From NCBI GenBank assembly GCA_030568195.1, contig JAJLTO010000003.1, forward strand, positions 1,448,501 to 1,512,500: a DNA stretch of 64,000 nt, given 5' to 3'. The notes under the pieces are model-generated. The model had not been told where the DNA came from. It was given only the letters and a program-made list of their open reading frames with translations, and ran no database searches. Positions 35,294-46,892 of the stretch are shown one piece after another. Source of the DNA: Dipodascopsis uninucleata var. uninucleata. Taxonomy: Eukaryota; Ascomycota; Lipomycetes; Lipomycetales; Lipomycetaceae. The position numbers and the translations under genes were made by a program. Numbering within the stretch: the stretch's first letter is position 1; the number at the start of each line of letters is the position of its first letter.

Positions 35294-35329
35294 ACGCGTC
35301 CCTGCTTTGAACGCGCCTTCAAAACGCGT
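35294..35329. promoter_or_regulatory. Paired MluI cell-cycle boxes
   Basis: ACGCGT at 35294-35299 and 35324-35329 with AACGCGCC between them (35310-35317). ACGCGT is the MBF site of G1/S genes in fungi. The nearest start codon is over 1.2 kb away, so the target is unclear. Confidence 0.35.
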
Positions 35330-35613
35330 CGCTCTAAAATCATTCTCCAACACCATTGCCCCGCAGTGACTGTTATTAACTATCTAGCATACAGACATAC
35401 AGCATTAATTTGAATATTCTCCTGGTCACTTCCTTGTTATATCGCACATAACCCCTTACGTCTTACTTATTTGATGTTCAGTGCACTAGAGTCGTTCTCA
35501 GCAGCAAAATAACGTATGCGGCTTGATAGCTACCGCATCTTCCGAGCAAGCTATTACCTCATTCACGATTGATTTCTCTGTTTTTTGTGTTCCCATTCAC
35601 CCTACACTGTCCA

Positions 35614-35672
35614 CATTTTGCATTTTACATTTTACATTTTACATTTTACATTTTGAATTTTGAATTTTGAAT
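35614..35672. repeat. Heptanucleotide tandem repeat
   Basis: About eight copies of a 7-nt unit: CATTTTG, then ATTTTAC repeated, changing to ATTTTGA repeated three times. A minisatellite with two unit variants in tandem blocks. Confidence 0.8.
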
Positions 35673-36541
35673 GTTCGATTTCATCTTGTACGCTTCAGTA
35701 TACAGAAGACACAGCTGTTTGGTCTTGTTACTCCTTCCCAATCGGACCTCAATTCAATGATTTATGCATAATGCGAGTCTATATCGTGAGCCACTTCCAA
35801 GATTGAACTATTTTTAATTGGCCTCATTAGTATATTGTCTACGGCGATGAGATGTATCACAAGTCCATACTTTATTTAATATGAAGCGCGTCGCCAATCC
35901 CAACTAAAATGTGTCAATTTCTATTGATATTCTTCACCAGGTAATTCTTACGACTCTTAGACTTCTAATATACTGCAAACAAACAAACAACATATCATCA
36001 TCATGTAGCTGCAAATATATCACTGTGTAATGACGGTACTTCCTCTTTTACTGTTTCTCACTTCTCTGTCTGCTATGCAAGATCCGTCATATCATGTGAC
36101 TAGTGAATACTAAATGTAAATATTGTGTTTTAGTGTACTTATACTGTTAGAGGCGTGAAAGGGCTTCTCTCTTGCCAGGTTACCCTGAGCTGTATTTACT
36201 ACTACTCCAAAAAATTTTTAAATTTTTCCTGGTGCTTGGGCATAAAAAAATTTCAGCTCGCCTTCCCAGAGCGATTGACTTGTACAGCGAAAATACAGGT
36301 AGTCGTACTCGATTTCTAGTATATATAACAAGACAGATCCGTAACCATTATCATATAATCCTTATCTATTATTGTACATTTTCCGATTCTGCTACTGATT
36401 ATATTAATTTTATACTATTGATAATTGCCTGAGCATACTTAGTACGTTGATTTGCTCTCATACTCTTTGTGTACATCTCACTCAGTTACGCAAGATTGAA
36501 ACTAGATATATAGAATTGTGTAGTCACATATATAAGACAAA

Positions 36542-37653
36542 ATGAAGCAAGCAGCAACAGTAACAAGGAAGCGTGGCAATAGCATACGAGTAAGTGAGAC
36601 GTTTGAATGGCAGCTACCAATGATGAATTTGCTCTAATGCTTAATATCTAGAATCCCATTTATAAAAGCTCTGACTCGAAAGTATCATTGGGTAGCAGTA
36701 CAAAAGATGTGGAGATGGAGGATGTTAACAGTGGGGATGATTCTTCTGGTATCGACGATGAAAACGAGGAGGATATACCACTAGAAGAGAGAGTTAACGC
36801 ATTACAGTCAGTATCGAAGGAGTCTACCGACAATATTTTGAACGGTCACTCGACTGCCACAAGTACAGGGTTGAGCGAAGCAGGATCAGTCAGCTTGGAA
36901 GGTAATCAGAAGAACTCATCACTAAGATTGTTACAAGTGGTTCCATCAGTTGGATCTCTTTCTACTGTTTTGACGCAGGCACTGAGAACGAATGATTCTA
37001 CGCTGCTCGAGTCATGTTTTGCATTTAGAGACGAAGCTGTTATCAGACAAACAATCCAGCGACTTGATGCTACTCTGGCAAGTGCTCTCCTCGAGCGACT
37101 AGCCGAGAAAATTGCTAGAACACCCGTACGTGCTCAGCAATTAGTCGTTTGGATCAGGTGGGTGATGATAGCACATGGAGGCTATTTAGTGGGAGTCCCA
37201 AACCTCATCAAAACTCTATCATCTCTACATAGTACCCTTTCAAAGCATGCTTCTTCATTAAATAGACTCCTAGCTCTCCAAGGAAGATTAGATATGTTGA
37301 GTGCGCAGCTTGAATTGCGAAAAGAAATTTCTGCTTTAGCAATCGAAGACGAGAATGCGTTTGATTCCGATGCTGAGTACGTTGAAGGATATGACGACGA
37401 AGATATCGAAAATTATGGCGTGGTCCTCAAAAATGCAGGCTATATCGTGGGAGAAAATGACGATGGCGACGAGGACGAGGACGAGGATGATGATGTGGAT
37501 GACGATGATGTGGATGATGATGGTGAAGAAGAAGAAGATGATGATGATGGTGTTGATGATGAAGCAAATGACGATAATCTATCGGATTCTTATGGAAACG
37601 AAGATGATCAACTGGTGGAAGACGGAGACGACGATGATGATGATGATGAATAA
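36542..37653 (+). CDS. Utp12-domain protein, probable U3 snoRNP (t-UTP) component
   Basis: Exons 36542..36589 and 36652..37653; intron 62 nt (GTAAGT donor, TCTAG acceptor); 349 aa. Exon 1 gives MKQAATVTRKRGNSIR, joining NPIYKSSDSK. The middle (about residues 110-240) is an all-helical Utp12-type domain: LSTVLTQALRTNDSTLLESC, RLDATLASALLERLAEKI and LVVWIRWVMIAHGGYLVGVP. This domain ends WD40 proteins of the small-subunit processome such as Utp5 and Utp9. Here no WD40 repeats precede it, so it looks like a stand-alone or short form. The C-terminus is a long Asp/Glu tail encoded by GAT/GAC/GAA repeats, typical of nucleolar proteins. Confidence 0.75.
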
Positions 37654-38628
37654 TTGGATAATAGACATGTCATTACCACATTTGCTGAGAGCCCTGCTAC
37701 TTGCTCTTATGTTCTGCAAGGGTATGTTTCATTATTGTATGGAAAGTACTACCTCTTACATAGTTGTTCATTATTTCACTTTATTATTATCGCTAATATT
37801 ATAATCCTGGTTTTTCGTCTTTATTGTCGATTTTGTAATTCTTTCTTGGGTTTCATTTTGGTAGATCGGGTATCAAAAGTATTCTTGTTATTATTTTCTT
37901 GTATAAGCTCTCGACCTTGTTCTTATATTTGATTGTTTATTAGTAGCCTAGCATTGTTGATTTTAATACTCTTTAACAGCTTTGCTGTGTATCCCTGTTA
38001 TTAGTATAAGTATTCCTAAAGATATTTCTCAGAATATACTTATATAGCAGTCTGCTAAATCTTTCACGAATTATCTTAATAGCACGCTATTGTATTATTT
38101 TAAATAATGTGAAGAGCCGCACCATGATAGAATCAGCAAGAGTGAAAAATTGTAAGTTGATATATATCCATCGCAATTTTTTTTGCTTACTTTTCTCTCT
38201 CCACATAACAGCTTCTGACTAGGATATAGTAGCAGCGAGTCATCCACTATCAGCATCCAAACAAGTGACTGAAGACTAGAATATAGTATTCTCAGACGAT
38301 AATTTTTTTGTTTCTTGAGACTACGACACTGTTGAACTTGCAAGATCATACAAAACAATTAATGGTGATCTGATTTACAGTAGCAATCAAGATTGGTATA
38401 TTCTAGTTGATAAATAAAACGACATCTAGCATTCATCAAAATAAGAAGTATATTATACAAAGTGTTAGATACATTTAATCCATTCCGAAGTACAAGTGAT
38501 TGGGATTTTAAAGCTATATCAGAGCTCCTAAATATTAAGAGAATTCTTTGGATAGTCGACGAAAATTTCTTATTAGAATCACACCTGAAGATTCCGGATA
38601 GAGCGATCACATCTAATTGGTTCAGAAG
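37654..38628. other. Intergenic region upstream of RVB1
   Basis: 975 bp. No secure gene. A minus-strand set of three joinable open segments (37973-38436) is discussed as a weak candidate in the findings. Confidence 0.4.
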
Positions 38629-40215
<1,587 letters not shown>

Positions 40216-40807
40216 TGTATTCTTGTCATGTCGAGATATATCTTACTTAATTCATTAGTATGTAGCCCTTTAGTTATGTATTTTTTTTTACTCTAGTTAC
40301 AAAATTGATCCCTATAATCTTTAAACGTTCTCTCAAATTTTATCAGTTTTATTGAGCAGGTAAATGTCGTGGCGTATTTTTTTTTGATGAGCATGCTGTA
40401 CTATCTCTGTAGTAATATGAACTGCCTGTTACCTACTAAAATTGTTAGGTGACGGCTGTTTGCTTTATGATTTGCTAAGTCTGCGACCGTTTCAGAGCCG
40501 TTTTTGTCAATTAGAGGCCTGTTGAAGAGAACCTTACTGCTATTAAGTTACTTATTATGATATTTGTTGATCATAGTGTTCGCTTTGTTTGCGAATAGCG
40601 AACTTCTGATAATCTATAAAAAGTATTTTTGCGAGAGAATATGCGCCATTTGCAGAGAAAGCTAGTGATTTCGATTGATTACAGTATTGGAGTTCTAATA
40701 TCATCACATTTAAAGTACGGAAATTGCATGCTGATGAAGTAATAATAGTGGACTCCAGTAATGCTTGTCAGCAACAGAAAAATCTTACATAATTTAGCGC
40801 CGCACGT

Positions 40808-40868
40808 ACGCGTCCTAAACGCGTTTTTCTTTAGATAAGTGAAAAGACCCAGCATGCTCATTACGCGT
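40808..40868. promoter_or_regulatory. Cluster of three MluI cell-cycle boxes
   Basis: ACGCGT at 40808-40813, 40819-40824 (as AAACGCGTTT) and 40863-40868. Three exact MBF-type sites within 61 bp, in a genome where I count roughly one per 6 kb, suggest a G1/S-regulated promoter. The hairpin tract begins 620 bp downstream and the next protein start lies 1.6 kb downstream. Confidence 0.45.
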
Positions 40869-41489
40869 TTCCTCTTTGCAGAGCACCGCAATAGAGTAAA
40901 AATATAAAATTCGAAAGCTAATCGTAACGAACTGATCTATTTTTGAGGGAGTAGATGCACGTTATCCAAGTCGAGCCAAGGAGGTTTATAAACCTCGTTT
41001 AGGCAGTATTGGAATGTGGATAGCGCTAGAAATGTGGAAGCAAGAATGAATGCAAGTTTGCCGGATATAACAGCAGAACAACGCTGTGTATTCTCTGAGT
41101 GGTCTTTTAGTAAAAGATTAACTATTTTTGTTTCTTAATTATATTTTAGTTCGATATTATCTAACTGGTGAGTTCAGTTATTTAGATTCACTACCAGGCA
41201 CAATATTTTGATCCGAACAGAAAAAAGAATTGCCCATATACGTAAGAAATTTAATAGTATACAGAACTCTCAGGTACTTGCTCTTGAGTAAATAGCTGCT
41301 AAACACGACGAAGATATTGTGAAATAGTATGAAAACAAAGAACGCCACAAGGGTCGACATAAACAAGAAGCTAATGGTGAAAAAGATCTAATTCCTGTCA
41401 AATAAGGAAATTAATAAATAAAATAAAATATACAAAAAGAAAGGTTCATGTCTGAGAAAAACAAGGCACGAGGTAAGATTAAGCGCGTA

Positions 41490-42165
41490 TTATCAGCTGG
41501 AGGTCAGAGTCCAGCAAGCCATTAAATTCCTTTGAGTAGAATGCCCTTCTACAAGGAAAACCTAGCTACGCTAGCTACAAACCTATTGGCCACTACCGTG
41601 AGTAGTTATAAAACGAATAGCAGGACATCATAAGGCTAAAGTTTAGCGAAAGATGATTGTGGAGCAGGTTTTTCCAAAACCTGATGGCTTGGACACGAGA
41701 CATGAGAGGATCGATAACCAGGAGAGCATTTGTCAAATATCCGCAAGTACTGGGACAAAGCACATCAGCGCGCTATGGGTGGTTGATGTCTCTTACTGCA
41801 ACTAGCCTGAATCACTAATTAAGAGCCCTCTTGAAACAAGAGGTGCTAATGCTATGGAGCATTATGTCGTTGGCAGACCAGATTTCTCTGCTACCAAAGA
41901 GAAAATGTACTTCGTCCAACTTTGAGAACACAAACATATTTAGTAAGAAAGTATAGCAAGTCACTAAAAATCATACTTTCTGACCGGTTTAGAACCAAAT
42001 TCTATCAAGGAATTACGGATACCGGAATTTTAAGAGTAAATAAGACGCGTTAAGACGATTCAACGAGCACCTGGTGTCGTACACGCATACAATAGAACGA
42101 TCGTGTTTTCTAGAGATCAGGAACCTCTAGTTTAATCCATAAGTAACTTCAAGAAGTTTTTGCCA
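41490..42165. other. Candidate structured non-coding RNA locus
   Basis: A chain of short-loop hairpins: GCTGGA/TCCAGC (41496/41510); TTCCTT+GTAGAA/TTCTAC+AAGGAA (41527-41558); ACTAC/GTAGT inside CTATT/AATAG (41583-41620); CAGGTTTT/AAAACCTG (41665/41676); long-range GAGACAT/ATGTCTC (41697/41786) enclosing TTTGTC/GACAAA (41729/41754); CCTCTTG/CAAGAGG (41827/41837); TAATGCT/AGCATTA (41847/41858); TTTCTCT/AGAGAAA (41883/41898); AGAAAGTAT/ATACTTTCT (41946/41973); CTAGAG/CTCTAG (42110/42125); AACTTC/GAAGTT then T5 (42145-42161). The strand is undetermined. No match to U1-U6, U3, SRP, RNase P or MRP was recognised by eye; telomerase RNA or another long Pol II RNA remains possible. Confidence 0.35.
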
Positions 42166-42479
42166 TTTTATAGTCGTTTATGAATATATTGTATCTGAGT
42201 TCTTTTAATGTGAAGAGAATTACGACATAAAACGGATATATATTGTCATATCTCTTTTGTTTTTAATTTCGATCGTGAGATAATCATTCTTTCAACCTGA
42301 TATTTCACTGTTTGGTCACCCAATTAACAAATTTTTGCAGCCTTAGAAACTATTTTTCATTTTCATAGCTGAGAAAGAGTGGATTATCTATTGATTTATA
42401 TAGCTTATGTCATTGTCATTATAATAGTTTTTGTCTGTTGCTTAATTGTTCGTTTGGATTGGTCGAGGTCTAGAGAAAC

Positions 42480-43907
42480 ATGGAGGAAAAGGTAGGATCC
42501 AGTACGCGGCAAAAGACACGCAGAAGATTAAGCAGACTGCTAAGATGGCCCATATTAGTATTCAGTCAATGCATTAAAAATACTACTGAAAACCCTTCCT
42601 CAGATTTACATTCAAAGCTATTGAAGTCTAAGAGGGAGATTGATGCATGTCAATATCAGGAATCGATGAATTACCGACATCACTGGAGATCTAAGGGTCC
42701 GGGATGTACGGATAGCAATAAAAAGATATCTCACGAACATAGTCAGAGTGAGACATACGAGGAAATGCAGCGAGCAATGAACTCTGAGGAGTCTGGTAGG
42801 ATATTGTTTGGACATGTTTCACCGACATGTTATCAGGTTAAAGACGATTCCGTTTATCACCAGTCGAGTTCCACAACAAAAAGCGACAGTACTAAAAGCT
42901 TAGATGTTCCAGAGTCAGATGACATGGTGGAACAGTCAAGTGAGCGATCTGAGGTTGAACATGAGTACACCATGGCAGACACTCATCTTAGCAGCGACGG
43001 TTTCCAGACAGACGATGATATTAGTGGAATAACAAGTAACGGTTATGACTATCATCAACATCTGATTCCTAGCTCGCCGGTCGTCGCTTCTGATTCGAGC
43101 CATATTTCAGATAGTCATGAGTCTAATGATAACACAATATGGTCGGATGCTACTACACCTCATGAATCGGCACTGTCCGATACTCATACCACTGTTGTAG
43201 TATCTAGAAACCGAGTGCTATCCGATGTCACAAACACTAAAGAACCGACAGTGATAAACCGTCGTTTAAGTTTACAAGTTCCAAATCTAACGATTGATCT
43301 TATTGATACTACTATTTGGTCATATTTGCATCGAGTTGACACGTTTATATTTCCTCCATCGATAGCAGGTATTCAGCAGAGTGTTCTCGACAGTTATCCA
43401 AATCATGTTAACTGTTTCTTGCGTCGCGAGAAAGGACGCGAATACACATCAGATCTGTTGAAACTTATTGGTCAGCGATTGTTAGTACAGCAGAAGCGAT
43501 TTTTAGACGATATATATACTTCTCATATTACTGCATTTCCAAAGGACACTGTTATGTGTTGTCCAACGGACTGTTTCACGGCACATTTATATAAAGAATT
43601 TTTCAAATATGAGAACTTAGGGAACGCTGAAGGTCCGGCTGTTCCTTATAAACGTTACTTGCAATACGCCGCAGTTTGGAGGCGAATTGCAGAGGATATT
43701 GACTCAGAGGGTCCGCATACTGCTGAAGAATGGTGGGCAATTGCGGAATTAAAATTCAAGATCTTAAAAGCTCGAGTCAGGTATAGTACTGATGATGAAG
43801 TTGAGAGGTAAGCGTCAATTATCTATTGCACTGTTTGTAGGGAAACTGTTGCTAACAATATTTGACTCGGTACCAGATATTTACAAGCCATACTTGATAG
43901 TGACTAA
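42480..43907 (+). CDS. Unrecognised 452-aa protein
   Basis: Not recognised. Exon 1 is 42480..43807 and exon 2 43877..43907; intron 69 nt with GTAAGC donor, GCTAAC branch and CCAG acceptor, so the product ends DEVERYLQAILDSD. Residues 1-25 are basic and hydrophobic (RRRLSRLLRWPILVFSQ). Residues 40-260 are Ser/Asp/His-rich and probably disordered. Residues 270-452 are predicted helical and aromatic: WSYLHRVDTFIFPPSIAG, LLKLIGQRLLVQQKRFLDDIY, YLQYAAVWRRIAEDI and EEWWAIAELKFKILKAR. A destruction-box-like NRVLSDVTN lies at about 244-252 (consensus would have Arg first). Upstream MluI boxes and this motif hint at cell-cycle control, but no function can be assigned. Confidence 0.7.
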
Positions 43908-44410
43908 TATTACTAGCTCTGAAATTATTGGAATTTAAACGTTTTTAAAGAGAATCAAACTTCACGCTTTGGGAATACCAAAATCAAACAATTTTACATT
44001 ATGATAGAAATAGTGAACGATACATACGACTTAGCTCATAACAAGCTATGTTAAGCATAAACTTAACAGGTTCAAACATTTAATGGAATATGTATTATGA
44101 AGTATTATCAAAGTCAACAAGATATACAGTAAAAAGAACACAGACGAACAAGTAGAATTCGGCACAAAAATCAAAAATATTATAGATAACAACCCCAAGA
44201 CGATTAAATTCAAAGAATGGCAATGTTAAAAGTAAATACAAATTTGAAAACAATGAAATTATTAGTGGAAATTATACACGTCTTATACCTTATAATAGTC
44301 CAATAGAAAAGGAAGCCCTTATAATATGACAAGTTATATGTGGATATAAATTAGATATAACACATCGGATGCAAAAAAATAAATTCTGAAATATTTGTTA
44401 ATAGTCAAGT
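43908..44410. other. Convergent intergenic region, no gene seen
   Basis: 3' flanks of the unknown gene and SNF7; AT-rich, nothing recognised. Confidence 0.4.
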
Positions 44411-45145
44411 CTACATTGCCATCTCACGTTGGAGCTTTCTAAGCTCTTCTTCCTCATCGTCTTCTTCCTCCTCAGCAGTAACGCTTGTAGCAGTTTCTGG
44501 TAGCTTGCTATTAGGTACACGACCCGCATTAAGCATCTTAGCATCAAGTGCCTCTTGTTCTAGTGCTTCTAACTCGTCTTCGAGCTCGAATTCGTCAATA
44601 TCCTGGCCCAGAGGGCGAGATATTGCCTCACCAATTTCATCGGTCAAAGCCACTTGCTCTCTAATTTCATCCATAGTAGCATCAACTTTGTCTATGTCCA
44701 TATTGCCATGGATGTTCTTCAAAGCACGAGCACCACTTTGCATGACTTTCATAGTCTCGAAATTCAAGTTTGCAGACTCTATAGCATTTGATTCAGCTTC
44801 TAACGAAGCAATACCGGCCTGTAACTTTTCCAATTCGGTCTCCAGAGCTTTCTTTCTTTTCAGAGCATTTCTTGCCGCTGATACAGAAATATTAGTAAGT
44901 TATATCCTCACTGGTTCCAACAGAAGAATAAAAAAGAAATAAATTCACATACCTATTTTATTAGTACTAACATTCTTTCTCGCAATACCTTCCTGTTCAG
45001 CAATGCGCTTCTCCAATAGAGCCTCCCTCTTAGTCAATGTATCTAGGTGCTTTCGTAACTCTATGATAGCGCTCTTAGCGTTATCCTTTCTAGTATTACC
45101 ACCACTACTGCCACCGCCAAAGAGGTACGAAAACATAGATGCCAT
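44411..45145 (-). CDS. SNF7: ESCRT-III core subunit Snf7/Vps32
   Basis: Polymerising ESCRT-III protein that drives inward budding at endosomes. Exons are complement(44953..45145) and complement(44411..44877); intron 75 nt (GTATGT donor, CTTACTAAT branch); 219 aa. Charged coiled-coil core: basic N-terminal helices (MFSYLFGGG ... AIIELRKHLDTLTKREALLEKRI), the spliced joint TNKIAARNALKRKKALE, then MQSGARALKNIHGNMDIDKVDATMDEIREQ, diagnostic of Snf7/CHMP4. An acidic C-terminal half ends in LRKLQREMAM, a MIM-like tail. The start is MASMFSYLF; the second Met (MFSYLF) is equally plausible. Confidence 0.94.
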
Positions 45146-45822
45146 TTAATGAACTATTATAAACTCCACCAGTGCCAGTGTATAATCTCTGAACGTAATG
45201 CGACCAATAAATGATCTGTTATAGTGTAGGTGGCTCTACTTTTTTCCGATCTTTAGTGTACCTTCTTGCCACAGTCTTGATATCAGCATCCACTTCTGAA
45301 AAAGCTAGAAGCTACCTACTATGCTACTTATATATATCAATAAATATTGATCTATACTCTAAATAACATATACTCAATATAGCTTGTTTTTCCTGCAATA
45401 TTATCAAGTGTTAACGGTAACCTGCCTGATCCTGAACTGCTGTATTTTAACCCTCTATGCCGTATTGGTCTATCTTTCCTCTATTCTGTATATAAATACA
45501 ATAAGCTTGCGGCCCTATTATAAAACAGACGTTCAAGATCAATATCTAATAAATTTTCTTGTAAATCAAAGCAAAATAGTAAAATTTGAAAAATTCCTTT
45601 CTGTTCTACAAGTTGCACCATTTAAATTGGCCATTTCTTAAAATGTGAGTAAACTGGCGAAGTTTCTATCGCATATGAGCGACAAACCCTTGCCTTGCAA
45701 CTTTGTTCAAATCTTCTACATAGCAAGAATTTCTTGTCAACGTAATAATCTCTTAAGTAGATTTCGTCCATAGCCGAAGCCACAAGTAACACCACCGTTG
45801 AGATAGTATAGCCAGGTCTACG
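45146..45822. other. Divergent intergenic region, SNF7 and CWF7
   Basis: About 680 bp; no coding signal recognised. A minus-strand ORF at 45622-45978 is antisense to the start of the next gene and is treated as a shadow. Confidence 0.35.
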
Positions 45823-46418
45823 ATGGGCATAATTGAGCAATGGGGCGATCAGATAAATGGTATGTGTTAAATATGGAGCACACAGCCTTGAAAGTTTTCT
45901 CGTGGTTATGCATACTTGAGCACTGATTTCGATGCTAACATTTAGTAATAGAACTGCACACAGCTCCAGAGCCATCACCAGAGGAGCGTGTGAAGATAGA
46001 AGAGCTGATCAAGCAAGAGGTCGCTAAGAATCCACCTCCAAAGAATGATCAAGGCCTTCACTCTTCTCTGAAGTCTTTGCCTGAGTTCAAATTTACGCCA
46101 ATGATGACAGAAGCGCTCGGGCGTGTTGCTGCAGGAGAGAACGCCAGCAATAGCTCGATAGACATCAGTCGGTATGCATCAATAGATTTCGAGTCCGAGG
46201 ATCCGCAAGAGCAACGGGAGAATCTCAAAAAGGCTTATGTTGCTATGGGCTATACACAGATCAGAAGAGATAACCTTGATATAATGAGTCTTTTGGCAAA
46301 GAACCAATGGCTCTTAGCTAATGATGCAACAGAGAGCGACCTTCTTCGATTTGAGCAAGAAGTCATCAATAAACAAAACGAATCTGCAAATATAGCGCGG
46401 CAATATATTAAAAAATAG
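45823..46418 (+). CDS. CWF7: Spliceosome NTC subunit, Cwf7/SPF27 (BCAS2) family
   Basis: Component of the Prp19 (NineTeen) complex of the spliceosome. Proposed exons 45823..45859 and 45946..46418; intron 86 nt (GTATGT donor, TTTAG acceptor); 169 aa. The core EERVKIEELIKQEVAKNPPPKND, then LPEFKFTPMMTEALGRVAAG and IDISRYASIDFE, matches the conserved middle of BCAS2/Cwf7. A C-terminal coiled-coil helix runs from LKKAYVAMGYTQIRRDNLDIM to the end. The 5' exon gives MGIIEQWGDQINVIELHTAPEP, which lines up loosely with the family's DSLPYIDxEYDDP. The acceptor choice is less sure, since AATAG|AAC and ACACAG|CTCC also keep frame. The body of the gene is well supported; the N-terminus is tentative. Confidence 0.78.
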
Positions 46419-46892
46419 CTACGGAATAGTTTGCTTGATATTCATGTAATCTAATCGAGAGAGTTGTACGATAATTTGGGACCAGGTATCAAGCTTGGAA
46501 GTGGTTTTCCTTCTGCTTATTTCATCTAAGCTTGCAATAACGCGAAGTCAAAATCAGATAAGAATTGTATAATAGTTAAATTTTCCTTGATATATTTCTC
46601 GTACAGCATCAGTCTAGTAATCTATATATAAAATGGTACAACCATAACAAGAGCAGTAAACACAATAAAACTACCGGAACGCCAATTACATCAATGAAAC
46701 TTAAGAATGTAAATATTAGAATACAATGACGGTAGTTATTAAATGCAAACCGTTTTTAACAATATAATATATGTTTGTACTCGTTAAATGTACAACAAGA
46801 TTTATTGTCGTTATTAATTCGTCCTAATCCTCTGATCTCTTCGTTAGTTTTGTGATTATATTCTGATAAGGAACATAATCCCTTGTGCTATT
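46419..46892. other. Convergent intergenic region, no gene seen
   Basis: 3' flanks of CWF7 and the sirtuin gene. AT-rich; nothing recognised. Confidence 0.4.

Larger units (their letters stand above)
31374..36541. other. Gene-poor region of 5.2 kb
   Basis: Divergent gap between BDF1 and the Utp12-domain gene, several times the usual spacing here. It holds an A-rich low-complexity block (32100-32290), a slightly GC-richer block at about 33450-33970 with overlapping short ORFs on both strands but no recognised protein, a foldback at 34609-34685, a perfect palindrome plus T-run at 35039-35065, paired MluI boxes at 35294-35329 and a heptamer tandem repeat at 35614-35672. I see no gene I can defend. 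Confidence 0.5.
40216..42479. other. Long intergenic region with MluI boxes and hairpin chain
   Basis: 2.26 kb between RVB1 and the next plus-strand gene. No protein gene is seen; ORFs at 40679 and 41178 (minus strand) look random. Contents listed separately: three ACGCGT boxes, a 16-bp palindrome at 40981-40996 (GAGGTTTA and complement, containing TTTATAAA) and a hairpin-dense tract. Confidence 0.5.

Noticed and set aside
37355-37804. 149-codon Met/Trp-rich ORF over the Utp12-domain gene
   Set aside because: Frame shift of the GAT/GAC acidic repeat, giving an artificial Met-rich translation.
45622-45978. 118-codon minus-strand ORF near CWF7
   Set aside because: Antisense to the CWF7 first exon and intron; hydrophobic, Cys-rich text typical of chance frames.
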